The notes under the pieces are model-generated. The model was not told where the DNA came from and did not search any database. It worked only from the letters and a program-made list of their open reading frames with translations. A program made the translations under genes and the position numbers. From NCBI GenBank assembly GCA_002360495.1, contig DEQO01000139.1, forward strand, positions 1 through 25,160: a stretch of 25,160 nt of DNA, given 5' to 3'. Numbering within the stretch: position 1 is the first letter of the stretch; every line of letters begins with the position of its first letter. Source of the stretch: Flavobacteriales bacterium UBA3364 (GTDB taxonomy: Bacteria > Bacteroidota > Bacteroidia > Flavobacteriales_F > PHOS-HE28). This document shows, in pieces, positions 7,038-15,278 of this stretch.

Positions 7038-9199
7038 TTGATGGAATAGAGGACGTCCTGATCGACAGTGACCGGGTACTTGGCGCGCAGTTCAGCGATC
7101 CATGCCTTCTCCAAGCTGTCCTGATAGGCGGCGGTGATCAGCCCCCGCGCTTCCTCCAGCGTCTTCGGCTCCGGAGCACGCACAGCTTTGATGTCGGCGA
7201 GAACGACCCGATCGTCCAACTGGATGTCCGCGCCCAGGCCGGGTTGGGTGATCCCTTTCAAATACGGCTTCTGTTCAGCGGTGAAAAGACCGTTCTCGAT
7301 CGTCAACGCCAAGGGATCGGTCTTGTTCACCACGTCCGTGAGCTCGGGGCCGCGCTTCCCTTTCTTCCACAACCCGCGTACCTGCTTTGCCACGGCGGCA
7401 TTGGAACAGGTGTAGAGGTCCCCGTCATAGCGGGTTTCCCACATGAACTCGTCGCGGTGCTGGGCATGGAACGCCTCAAGCCCGGCCGTATCGCGTACGG
7501 CCTTGCCCCAGACCTTCTGGTCGGTAAGCTCGAACAACAGGATCCCATCGCGGTATTCCTTCATAAGCAGTCGGAAGTCGCTGTACTTCTCCTCCAGGTG
7601 CGCGTCCTCGTAGCTCATGATCTTCTCGTCGATGAATTCCACCGTACGCGTGTCCACATACTCGACTATGGGAATAACGCGCTCGCGCTTCTGTTTGCTT
7701 TCGAGGAAATCGAGCAGGTCCTTCTGCGTGAACGTTCCGCCCTTGAAGGAGAAGACCGGCTTGGTAAGCTTGGCCGCCTTGTTGCGGTCATAGCTCCAGC
7801 CTTCCATGATGGTGCGCACCACGACGGTGTCGTCCATGGTCTGTGTCATTTCATCATATTGACGGCTCTTCGCGTTCAAGAGCTTGCCGCCCGATATGGC
7901 GCCAAGGATCTCCCGGCGATAGCTGGATCCGTTCTCCACGAACGGTCCTTCGACGACGTTCTTCCGGAGCAGGGTATCGCTTTCAGAGGTGCCCTTCTTG
8001 AAGATCGATGAATCGACCATGGCGTAGAGGGACTTCATGTTCTTGGGATAGGTCATGGAGCCGTATTCCTTGCGGAGGCGATCGATGAAGACCTTGCGGG
8101 TGATCTCCGCACGGCTGTCCCGGGAGATCTTGTTCTTCAGTTCAGCCTTTGCACCGTCATAATCCGGCGGCGCCTGTTTCTCCAGCAACTTGATGATGTG
8201 CCAGCCGTACCGTGACTTGATCGGCGCGGTGATCTCCTCGGGACGTTGCAAGGCGAAAGCCGCGTCCTCGAACTCCTCGATCATCTTCCCGGTGCCGAAC
8301 ATCGGCAGTTCGCCGCCTTTTGTGTTGGAGCTTTCGTCCTCGCTGTACTTCAACGCAGCCTCGCCGAACGTGGTCTTGTTGGTACTGAGCTGCTCGTACA
8401 CCTCCTTGATCCGTTTCTCCGAGGAAGCCCGCTGCTCCGGAGTATCCTGGTCCGTGCTGCGCATCATGATGTGCGCCACTTTCACCTGCCCGCGCGCCGG
8501 ACGTTGATCGATGACCTTGATGATGTGGTAACCGAAACGTGTGCGCACCGGCATGCTGACCTCTCCGGGCTTGGTGTTGTATGCGGCGCTTTCGAACGGA
8601 TACACCATCTGCAACGCGCTGAACCAGCCGAGATCGCCACCGTTCTTCTGTGCGCTGGGGTCGTCCGAACCACCGGTCCCTTTGGCCACGGACGCGAAGT
8701 CCTCTCCTTTCACAACACGTTCGCGAAGCAGGTTGATACGCTTCCATGCGATCGCGGTATCCTCCGGTGAAGCCTCGGCCGCCAGTTGCACCAGGATATG
8801 GCTGGCACGGACCTCCTTCTGCATGCGATCGAAGGCTTCCCGCATCAATGCATCGTTCAACTCACGATCGATGAGGTAGGGGCGGGAGAGTTGTTTCCGG
8901 TACCCATCCAGTTCGGTCCTGAACTTGGCGATGGTATCCATGCCCAATACCTCCGCCTCGCGCACCTTCAGCTTGTAGTTGATGAAGAGGTCGAGGTATT
9001 CGTCCAAGGCCTCTTTCGTCACTTGGGCGTCCTTGTTGTTCTTCTTGTAGATGGCCTCGAACTCGCTCCGCGACACGGGTTTTCCATCCACGGTCATGAT
9101 GGTCGGATCCGCCGTACCGTTCTGGGCGATGGCTCCCGTCGAAAGACACACGGCCATGGCGATGATGGCCTTCCCGAACTTCTGCATTACACGTTCCAT
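7034..9199 (-). CDS. Large periplasmic foldase with two parvulin (PpiC-type) domains
   Basis: The 721-residue protein has a signal peptide (MQKFGKAIIAMAVCLSTGAI) and a SurA-like N-domain (VSRSEFEAIYKKNN, LDLFINYKLKVREAE). Two tandem parvulin domains follow at roughly 130-235 (RASHILVQL ... GDLGWFSALQMVYPFE ... RFGYHIIKVI) and 240-345 (KVAHIMMRS ... GGELPMFGTGKMIEEFE ... SRYGWHIIKLLEK). A long C-terminal region to 721 has no motif I recognise. Parvulins isomerise X-Pro bonds; with the next two genes this should handle outer-membrane and secreted clients. The start is ATG at 9199; ATG at 9187 is an alternative that leaves the signal peptide intact. It shares a GTGA junction with the downstream lipoprotein gene. 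Confidence 0.88.
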   Translation of the reverse strand: MERVMQKFGKAIIAMAVCLSTGAIAQNGTADPTIMTVDGKPVSRSEFEAIYKKNNKDAQVTKEALDEYLDLFINYKLKVREAEVLGMDTIAKFRTELDGYRKQLSRPYLIDRELNDALMREAFDRMQKEVRASHILVQLAAEASPEDTAIAWKRINLLRERVVKGEDFASVAKGTGGSDDPSAQKNGGDLGWFSALQMVYPFESAAYNTKPGEVSMPVRTRFGYHIIKVIDQRPARGQVKVAHIMMRSTDQDTPEQRASSEKRIKEVYEQLSTNKTTFGEAALKYSEDESSNTKGGELPMFGTGKMIEEFEDAAFALQRPEEITAPIKSRYGWHIIKLLEKQAPPDYDGAKAELKNKISRDSRAEITRKVFIDRLRKEYGSMTYPKNMKSLYAMVDSSIFKKGTSESDTLLRKNVVEGPFVENGSSYRREILGAISGGKLLNAKSRQYDEMTQTMDDTVVVRTIMEGWSYDRNKAAKLTKPVFSFKGGTFTQKDLLDFLESKQKRERVIPIVEYVDTRTVEFIDEKIMSYEDAHLEEKYSDFRLLMKEYRDGILLFELTDQKVWGKAVRDTAGLEAFHAQHRDEFMWETRYDGDLYTCSNAAVAKQVRGLWKKGKRGPELTDVVNKTDPLALTIENGLFTAEQKPYLKGITQPGLGADIQLDDRVVLADIKAVRAPEPKTLEEARGLITAAYQDSLEKAWIAELRAKYPVTVDQDVLYSIK

Positions 9200-9251
9200 T
9201 GATGTGCTGAAATGAGCCGCCGCGCGTATCCAACGGCGTGAACAAGGGTGG

Positions 9252-9259
9252 CAAATGTA
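9252..9259 (-). promoter_or_regulatory. Possible -7 box TACATTTG before the foldase operon
   Basis: TACATTTG on the minus strand matches TAnnTTTG and lies 52 bases upstream of the ATG at 9199, within the 122-base gap after guaB. No upstream TTG element stands at the usual spacing. No clear terminator hairpin is visible in this gap, so read-through from guaB is also possible. Confidence 0.35.
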
Positions 9260-9321
9260 ACCGATCGGGCCAGTGACCGCAGGCGGGCCGGACCGTTAAA
9301 TTGATCGAACCAACGAGGTGA

Positions 9322-10851
9322 TCAAAGGTGGCTGTAGTTCGGTGCCTCCCTGGTGATGTGGACATCGTGGGGATGGCTCTCCCGCATACCCGCCATGGTA
9401 ATTCGGATGAACCGGGCTCCACAGAGGGCTTCCATGTCCGCCGCCCCGCAATAGCCCATTCCAGCCCGCAGTCCACCAACGAGTTGATGGACCACCTCCG
9501 CCAATTTGCCTTTGTACGGCACCCGTCCGCTGATCCCTTCCGGTACGAGTTTCTTGATGTCGTCCTCCATGTCCTGGAAGTACCGGTCCTTACTGCCCTG
9601 CTGCATGGCCTCGATGGATCCCATGCCCCGGTACGTCTTGAACCGCCTACCCTCATAAATAACGGTCTCGCCGGGGCTTTCCTCAACGCCGGCGAACATG
9701 CTCCCCACCATGACGGAACCAGCACCCGCGGCCATCGCCTTCACGATGTCACCGGTGTAGCGGATGCCTCCGTCGGCAATGACCGGAACTCCACTGCCCC
9801 GTATCGCTTCGGCACAATCCAGAACGGCCGTCAACTGTGGCACACCGACCCCGGCAATGACCCGTGTGGTGCAAATGCTGCCCGGGCCTATCCCCACTTT
9901 GACCGCATCGGCACCTGCCTCCACCAAAGCGATCGCTGCTTCCGCCGTTGCAATGTTCCCCACGATCACGTCGACGTTGGGAAGGTCTTTTTTGACCGTG
10001 CGCAGCATCTCCAAAACACCCCTGCTATGGCCATGTGCCGTATCGATGACCAACGCGTCGACACCGGCTTCGACCAATGCATGCGCGCGGTCCAGCGTAT
10101 CACTTGTAACGCCGATGGCTGCGGCCACCCGCAGGCGGCCGATCTTGTCCTTGCACGCGTTCGGTCGTTGTTTGAGCTTGATGATGTCCTTGTAGGTGAT
10201 CAAACCCACCAAGGTCCCCTTGGCATCGACCACCGGAAGCTTTTCGATCTTGTAGCCTTGGAGGATCTCCTCCGCCTGGGCCATCGTGGTGTCCGGTTTC
10301 GCGGTGATGATGTTCTCCTTGGTCATCACTTCGGCCACCGGTCGAAGCATCTTTTTCTCGAACCTGAGGTCCCGATTGGTAACGATCCCAACGAGCCTGC
10401 CCGCAGTATTCACCACCGGGATCCCGCCGATCCTGTTCTCGGCCATCAACTTGAGGGCATCCCCCACGAGGGCGCTCTCTTCCAGCTTTACCGGATCCAG
10501 GATCATGCCGCTCTCGGAGCGTTTCACCCTGCGCACCTCAGCGGCTTGTTCTGCGATCGATTGGTTCTTGTGGATAACGCCAATGCCACCTTGTTGCGCG
10601 ATGGCAATGGCCAGTTCTGCCCCGGTGACGGTGTCCATGGCGGCGGACACCACGGGGATGTTCAACCGGATGTTGCGTGTGAACTGTGAGCGGATGTCGA
10701 CCTCGCGTGGCAGTACCTCGCTGTATGCGGGCACCAGCAGCACATCGTCGTAGGTCAGTCCTTCACCCGTGAATTTGGCGAAGCTCGCACGCCCGTTGGC
10801 GGGAGAACCTGAGGCGACCTTCTTGTGGGGGACCGTAGTGGATCGTTCCAT
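9322..10851 (-). CDS. guaB: Inosine-5'-monophosphate dehydrogenase
   Basis: The 509-residue protein oxidises IMP to XMP with NAD+, the committed step of guanine nucleotide synthesis. Motifs appear in the expected order: GLTYDDVLLVPAYSEVLP near the N-terminus, a CBS-domain pair at ~115-225 (IGGIPVVNTAGRLVGIVTNR, KLPVVDAKGTLVGLITYKDI), IDTAHGHS, the catalytic loop GIGPGSICTTRV with C327, the phosphate-binding ADGGIRYTGD, and the flap YRGMGSIEAM. The start is ATG at 10851. The N-terminus carries about 30 residues before the conserved GLTYDD block, somewhat longer than many homologues, and I see no better internal start. The gene is followed by the foldase genes and preceded by an unrelated surface-protein gene. 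Confidence 0.97.
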   Translation of the reverse strand: MERSTTVPHKKVASGSPANGRASFAKFTGEGLTYDDVLLVPAYSEVLPREVDIRSQFTRNIRLNIPVVSAAMDTVTGAELAIAIAQQGGIGVIHKNQSIAEQAAEVRRVKRSESGMILDPVKLEESALVGDALKLMAENRIGGIPVVNTAGRLVGIVTNRDLRFEKKMLRPVAEVMTKENIITAKPDTTMAQAEEILQGYKIEKLPVVDAKGTLVGLITYKDIIKLKQRPNACKDKIGRLRVAAAIGVTSDTLDRAHALVEAGVDALVIDTAHGHSRGVLEMLRTVKKDLPNVDVIVGNIATAEAAIALVEAGADAVKVGIGPGSICTTRVIAGVGVPQLTAVLDCAEAIRGSGVPVIADGGIRYTGDIVKAMAAGAGSVMVGSMFAGVEESPGETVIYEGRRFKTYRGMGSIEAMQQGSKDRYFQDMEDDIKKLVPEGISGRVPYKGKLAEVVHQLVGGLRAGMGYCGAADMEALCGARFIRITMAGMRESHPHDVHITREAPNYSHL

Positions 10852-10854
10852 GCA

Positions 10855-10862
10855 CAAAAGTA
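10855..10862 (-). promoter_or_regulatory. Possible -7 box TACTTTTG directly before guaB
   Basis: TACTTTTG on the minus strand fits TAnnTTTG and ends three bases before the guaB ATG. A TTG lies 23 bases further upstream (10888-10886), inside the end of the preceding gene. If used, the guaB transcript would be leaderless or nearly so. Confidence 0.35.
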
Positions 10863-10884
10863 GGCATGGGGACGATCCGTCCGT

Positions 10885-12975
10885 TCAATCCATGGCAGTG
10901 AGCATGGTCACGGTGCCGCGTTTCTCGAACACCCGGCCTGCGCCGTTCTTGAAGTTACAGTAGTACGCATAGATGCCCAGGGGTACTGGTTCGCCGTCGA
11001 CCGTCCCATCCCAGGCGACCGTAGGGTCGTCGGTGGTCCAAAAGACCTGCCCCCAGCGGTTGATGATGCTCAGTTCGTACTCCGACACGTCCACGTAGGA
11101 GAGTACCGGTCGAAAGACCGGATTATAACCCCCGATCACGAAAGCGTTCGGTATGTAGACGAGTTCTTCCTGAACCGCGCAGACCTCGTTGCTTCGGGAG
11201 GTGGCGTTGATGCCCGAGGGATTGCCCTCTTCGAACGCAAGCACGTAATAACAGAAACGGCCCGTTGTGGAGGTCAAGCCCGAAACATCATCGGGATAGA
11301 GCCACGGATCGGCAGGTACGGTGTTCAGCAACGTGAAGGGTGCATCTTCCACCTGCCTGTACAACCCGTAGCCATTGACATCACCTGCCCAGTCCAGGTA
11401 ACCGTTCCAGGCGAGCGTATTGTACCCGCGGAGATCGGCAACCGCACTCAACACGATATTCGCCCCGATGTTGCTGGTCAATGCGTCCGCGCCGCAGGCA
11501 TCCTTCACGATGACGCGATACTGGTACCCTATTGCCGCAGGGTCCACATCGTTGTCCACGAACTCGATAACGGAGGTCAAGCTGGGACCTTGGGTGGCCA
11601 TAGGGACGAAGTCGCCACCATTCTCCGATCGCTCCAAACGATACCCTGTGACCTGCGCGGTGAGGTCCAGGCTATCCACGACGGTGATCTGTTCCGACCC
11701 ACTGACAGTGACCGTGCGGATGTAGTTGAACGCGGGCAGACCGGGATAATCCGTATCAACGCAAGTACTGTTCGACAAGGATGCGGCAAGCCCCATCCCG
11801 CGTGAAGCCTCCACGGCGTAACAGTACGTGCGGAAGGGCTCAACCTCATGCACATGGGTCGTCGCATCACCCGGCAGGTTGACCAGCAGGGTCCACTGGC
11901 CTCCGTCCACCTGCACGAACAGCTGCTGGCTTTCCACGGGCCAACCCACATAGGCGGACCATTCGAGGGACACTTCACCAGCGCACTGGTCATAGGAATG
12001 ACCCAAATACATCGACGTATGGAACGGCAAGGTCGCGCTCGTGTTCGGGCTCGGAGGAATGCCTGTTTCGCAGGTGTCGAAAGCCGCTATGGTGTAGGAT
12101 TCGGGCCTCAACCCAGCGAGGCTCTCGGACCACTCATATTCGGTGTTGAACTGTCCGAAGACCGTATCGATGATCGCCGCACCACCTGGTGCGTTGAATA
12201 CGATGATATACCCGTCGGTATCGGCCTCGGGGCTGGGTTCCCAATCCACGGTGGCGAGGCCTGACAGGGTGTCCACAGTAACCACGGTGATCACCGGGGA
12301 TGACGGCGGTGTGACATCCTCGAAACGATCGCCGGTGAAATTGCTGGATGAGATGCAGCCTGAAACATCGGCACGTTCAACCCTGAAACTGAGCGAATCA
12401 TCGCACACGGTAATGGTATGCTGATAGGAAAGCGTTGTGGACGGGACCTCTGCGATGATCTGCCACGTGCCGATCGGATATTCCATCCAAATACTGATAC
12501 TATCCGCTGCAGTCGGTGCCGAAGGCGTGGCGGTCCAGAAGAGATCGGCGCTACCGGGAGGTGTGCTCTGGAACAGTTGCAGGTAGATCGTCGCAACCGT
12601 ATCACTCGGCGCCGACTCCTCCGGAGAAGGACCTGCGGTGATCGTGGTCAGGTAGTAGTACTGCGCACCGATATTGGCATTGGCCCCGACCGAAAGGAAT
12701 GAGGTCGTACCATAGACCGCGATGCTGGTGATCGGGGCAAAGGGTCCGTTGATATCCGTTGACGAGTAGATCCGATAGTTCCCGAATTCACCACCGGGGT
12801 CGGGTGGAACGGTCCAGGTAAGTGTGACATCACCGTTCACATCCACGCTTGCACAGCGCAGAATGGGAGGGTCCATCGCCGCTTGCACGGTACAAGAACC
12901 ATTCACGAACAGCACCGATGCGCACTTCAAGAAAAGGGCGGCCGCCCTTCCTAAGTTCTCCAGTGATGGTACCCG
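10885..12975 (-). CDS. Large FN3-repeat surface protein with T9SS type B (CHU_C-like) C-terminal domain
   Basis: The product consists of serial beta-sandwich, FN3-like units (VTLTWTVPPDPGGEFGNYRI, ATVDWEPSPEADTDGYII, GYRLERSENGGDFVPM, YNTLAWNGYLDWAGDVNGYG). It ends in a typical gliding-motility-associated C-terminal domain: YIPNAFVIGGYNPVFRP, then YELSIINRWGQVFW, WDGTVDGEPVPLGIYAYY and a final KRGTVTML. Type B domains direct T9SS export of large adhesins or gliding proteins. The start is uncertain. The frame opens at a TTG at 13035 that overlaps the upstream stop (TTGA), but a GTG at 12975 places a hydrophobic signal-like segment (AAALFLKCASVLFVNGSC) closer to the N-terminus and is used here (696 residues). 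No ATG lies near the start. The ligand is unknown. Confidence 0.83.
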   Translation of the reverse strand, partial: RVPSLENLGRAAALFLKCASVLFVNGSCTVQAAMDPPILRCASVDVNGDVTLTWTVPPDPGGEFGNYRIYSSTDINGPFAPITSIAVYGTTSFLSVGANANIGAQYYYLTTITAGPSPEESAPSDTVATIYLQLFQSTPPGSADLFWTATPSAPTAADSISIWMEYPIGTWQIIAEVPSTTLSYQHTITVCDDSLSFRVERADVSGCISSSNFTGDRFEDVTPPSSPVITVVTVDTLSGLATVDWEPSPEADTDGYIIVFNAPGGAAIIDTVFGQFNTEYEWSESLAGLRPESYTIAAFDTCETGIPPSPNTSATLPFHTSMYLGHSYDQCAGEVSLEWSAYVGWPVESQQLFVQVDGGQWTLLVNLPGDATTHVHEVEPFRTYCYAVEASRGMGLAASLSNSTCVDTDYPGLPAFNYIRTVTVSGSEQITVVDSLDLTAQVTGYRLERSENGGDFVPMATQGPSLTSVIEFVDNDVDPAAIGYQYRVIVKDACGADALTSNIGANIVLSAVADLRGYNTLAWNGYLDWAGDVNGYGLYRQVEDAPFTLLNTVPADPWLYPDDVSGLTSTTGRFCYYVLAFEEGNPSGINATSRSNEVCAVQEELVYIPNAFVIGGYNPVFRPVLSYVDVSEYELSIINRWGQVFWTTDDPTVAWDGTVDGEPVPLGIYAYYCNFKNGAGRVFEKRGTVTMLTAMD

Positions 12976-13031
12976 CACGTTGAAATAGACGTTCAAGACG
13001 CTTGTGATGTTGCCACCCGATCGATCCGTTT

Positions 13032-13991
13032 TCAAACACCTTGCATGGCCCCGGTCAAACCGCTGAGCGTCTTTGTGTAGTCGGCCATGATCCCATCCAC
13101 GATGGTGGCCGCAGGAAGGATCCCATCGATACGCCCACTGACCTGACCGATCTCCAACTCGCCTTCATCGAGGTCACCCTCGAACATGCCGCGCTTCGCC
13201 CGGGCCCTACCCAGAACGGTCTTCAGTTCTTCTTTATCCGCCCCTCTGGCATAGGCTTGTTGGATATCGAGAAAGAACTTGTTCTTCAGGAGTCGTACCG
13301 GAGCCAACTCCTTGAGCGTTAGTATCGTATCCCCTTCACTGGAATTCGCTACACGCTCCTTGAAGGCCTTATGCGCCGATGATTCTTCCGAACAAACGAA
13401 ACGGCTTCCGATCTGCACCCCCTCAGCGCCCAGGCACATAGCAGCGAGCATGGACCGGCCATCGGAGATACCACCGGCAGCGATAACGGGGATCCTGACG
13501 GCATCCACCACCATCGGGACCAGCACCATCGTCGTTGTTTCCTCGCGCCCGTTGTGGCCACCGGCTTCGAAACCCTCGGCCACCACAGCATCCACTCCGG
13601 CAGCCTCGGCACGTAACGCGAACTTCACGCTGCTAACGACATGCACCACCTTGCGCCCGGCTTCCTTGAGCCGCGGGGTCCACTTCCCAGGATCCCCGGC
13701 CGACGTGAAAACGATCGGCACATCCTCTTCCAGGATCGTGGCGATATGCTGCTCCACATCCGGATAGAGCATCGGCACGTTCACCCCGAAGGGACGATCG
13801 GTCGCCGCCTTGCATCTACGCACGTGTTCGCGCAGGACCTCAGGGTACATGGACCCCGAACCGATAATACCCAACCCACCCGCGTTGCTCACGGCCGAGG
13901 CAAGTTTCCACCCCGAACACCAGATCATGCCAGCTTGGACCAAGGGGAACTTGGTCCCGAACAATTCCGTTACACGATCTCCCAGCGGCAT
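13032..13991 (-). CDS. Nitronate monooxygenase-family FMN protein (NMO/FabK-like)
   Basis: The 319-residue TIM-barrel protein opens with the family's FMN-binding start FPLVQAGMIW and has the active-site loop EGFEAGGHNG with H146, then IPVIAAGGISDGRSMLAAM and GAEGVQIGSRFVCSEES, which form the phosphate-binding end of the FMN site. Members oxidise alkyl nitronates or, in the FabK branch, reduce enoyl-ACP. The sequence alone does not decide between them, and no fatty-acid genes are adjacent. The frame extends upstream to 14087, but the ATG at 13991 gives the normal N-terminus and stands 7 bases after a TACTTTTG box. Its stop lies inside the longest possible version of the next gene. Confidence 0.87.
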   Translation of the reverse strand: MPLGDRVTELFGTKFPLVQAGMIWCSGWKLASAVSNAGGLGIIGSGSMYPEVLREHVRRCKAATDRPFGVNVPMLYPDVEQHIATILEEDVPIVFTSAGDPGKWTPRLKEAGRKVVHVVSSVKFALRAEAAGVDAVVAEGFEAGGHNGREETTTMVLVPMVVDAVRIPVIAAGGISDGRSMLAAMCLGAEGVQIGSRFVCSEESSAHKAFKERVANSSEGDTILTLKELAPVRLLKNKFFLDIQQAYARGADKEELKTVLGRARAKRGMFEGDLDEGELEIGQVSGRIDGILPAATIVDGIMADYTKTLSGLTGAMQGV

Positions 13992-13998
13992 AGGGGTC

Positions 13999-14006
13999 CA
14001 AAAGTA
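13999..14006 (-). promoter_or_regulatory. Possible -7 box TACTTTTG before the NMO gene
   Basis: TACTTTTG on the minus strand fits TAnnTTTG and is separated from the ATG at 13991 by only seven bases. The implied transcript has almost no leader. The 149-base intergenic region 13992-14140 also contains a plus-strand box for the divergent gene. Confidence 0.4.
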
Positions 14007-14101
14007 CCCGGAAGACCCCTTCCGTGGCCCCGTAGCAAGCGTTGGACGTATATTGTTGATATTCTGGTCGATCCAAAGGTATCCCACATGCCGATCTTTT
14101 A

Positions 14102-14109
14102 TAAGTTTG
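14102..14109 (+). promoter_or_regulatory. Possible -7 box TAAGTTTG for the DUF6089 gene
   Basis: TAAGTTTG matches TAnnTTTG and lies 31 bases upstream of the chosen ATG at 14141. No TTG is found at the usual distance upstream. With the minus-strand box at 13999-14006 it makes this a divergent promoter region. Confidence 0.38.
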
Positions 14110-14140
14110 CCCGATGGTGCCTCGTGCGCCAGTTCTTGTC

Positions 14141-15109
14141 ATGAGCTTGAGAACATTACGCATTTCGATACTCGTTGGTGTTGGAGCCTTGGTAGGCGGC
14201 AACGCCCATGCCCAGTACGCTTGGGACTACGGTGTGCATATCGGCGCAGCGAACTACCTCGGCGAAATGGGCGGTACGGACCAACCACGACGCGACTTCG
14301 TATGGGACATGAAGTTGAGCCAGTCCCGCTGGGCCGTTGGGGCCTTCGCTCGCCGGAAGATCAACCGCTTGATCTCGGTGAACTCGGGGTTGATGTACCT
14401 GCGCATCCAAGGGGCCGATGAGCTGTCCACGTACCGTCCAAGAAGGGGGCGTAACTTGAACTTCCGCAATGACCTCTTCGAGTGGTACCTGCGCCCGGAG
14501 TTCACGATCTTCCAGGACAATGATCTCGGGGGACGCGGACGCTATCGACTGGACTTCAGGTTGTTCGGCTATGCGGGTATTGCCGCTTTCTACCATAATC
14601 CGAAAGGCCAGTTGAACCGTCAGGGCGAATTCTACGATCTGCAACCGCTGAACACGGAGTTGGTGGATTATTCCAGCATCGGGATGTCCGTACCGGTCGG
14701 TATCGGGTTCCACTTCACCCAGGGGCGCAAGCACCGCTTCGGGATGGACTTGGGTTGGCGCACCACTTTCACGGATTACTTGGATGATGTGAGCACCACC
14801 TACAAGGATCCCAACCTGTTGCCCGAAGGTGTTGGTGGCCTCGCCGACCAGATGGCAGACCAGAGCAACTTCGCCTATGCACTGGACCCGACACTGCCAC
14901 ATCCTGACAATTACGGGTATTACGATAGCCCAGGTGATTCGCCGAAGAAGGAGAACGTTCGCGGCGACCCCACCCACAACGACAGCTATTTGACACTGAC
15001 GTTCACGTACAGCTACGTCCTACGCGGGCAATCCAACTTCTACCGCCAGCGGTACAATTGGATGCGTGGCAACAAACGCGTAGGCCGCAAGTCGCGCGCC
15101 AAGTTCTGA
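14141..15109 (+). CDS. DUF6089-type outer-membrane beta-barrel protein
   Basis: The 322-residue product has a signal peptide (MSLRTLRISILVGVGALVGG, then NAHAQ) and a mature start YAWDYGVHIGAANYLGEMGG that is typical of the Bacteroidota DUF6089 family. The rest alternates aromatic-rich strands (FEWYLRPEFTIF, YRLDFRLFGYAGIAAFYHNP, SYLTLTFTYSYVLRG), as expected for an outer-membrane barrel. The tail is strongly basic (GNKRVGRKSRAKF). An ATG at 14114 would add nine residues before the signal peptide and is disfavoured. The family's molecular role is unknown to me. It is transcribed alone, divergently from the NMO gene, and ends at a strong hairpin. Confidence 0.83.
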   Translation: MSLRTLRISILVGVGALVGGNAHAQYAWDYGVHIGAANYLGEMGGTDQPRRDFVWDMKLSQSRWAVGAFARRKINRLISVNSGLMYLRIQGADELSTYRPRRGRNLNFRNDLFEWYLRPEFTIFQDNDLGGRGRYRLDFRLFGYAGIAAFYHNPKGQLNRQGEFYDLQPLNTELVDYSSIGMSVPVGIGFHFTQGRKHRFGMDLGWRTTFTDYLDDVSTTYKDPNLLPEGVGGLADQMADQSNFAYALDPTLPHPDNYGYYDSPGDSPKKENVRGDPTHNDSYLTLTFTYSYVLRGQSNFYRQRYNWMRGNKRVGRKSRAKF

Positions 15110-15129
15110 TCCACGGATCGTAGGCATCC

Positions 15130-15162
15130 AGAACGGGAGACTTCGGTCTCCCGTTCTGTTTT
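15130..15162 (+). terminator. Intrinsic terminator after the DUF6089 gene
   Basis: A perfect 12-base-pair stem (15130-15141 with 15146-15157) is closed by a TTCG tetraloop and followed by GTTTT on the plus strand. It lies 20 bases after the stop. The minus-strand side has no T-run, so it should act mainly on plus-strand transcription, although the hairpin could also slow convergent transcripts. Confidence 0.88.
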
Positions 15163-15278
15163 CCACTGCACGCGAGACGGACCAGGCGAAGGACCATGCA
15201 ACCGGTCCAGAAGCCGAAGACCTTTACGAATGGCCAAGCGTCGGTCCGCGAGCGCCTGTCCGTCAACCATGCGCCCCC

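Noticed and set aside
9328..10689. A 453-codon plus-strand open frame
   Set aside because: It lies opposite guaB, which is unambiguous. The His/Asp-rich translation has no family features.
15110..15278. Possible small gene or RNA in the convergent gap
   Set aside because: Apart from the UUCG terminator, nothing folds convincingly, and the short open frames have no coding character or good start.
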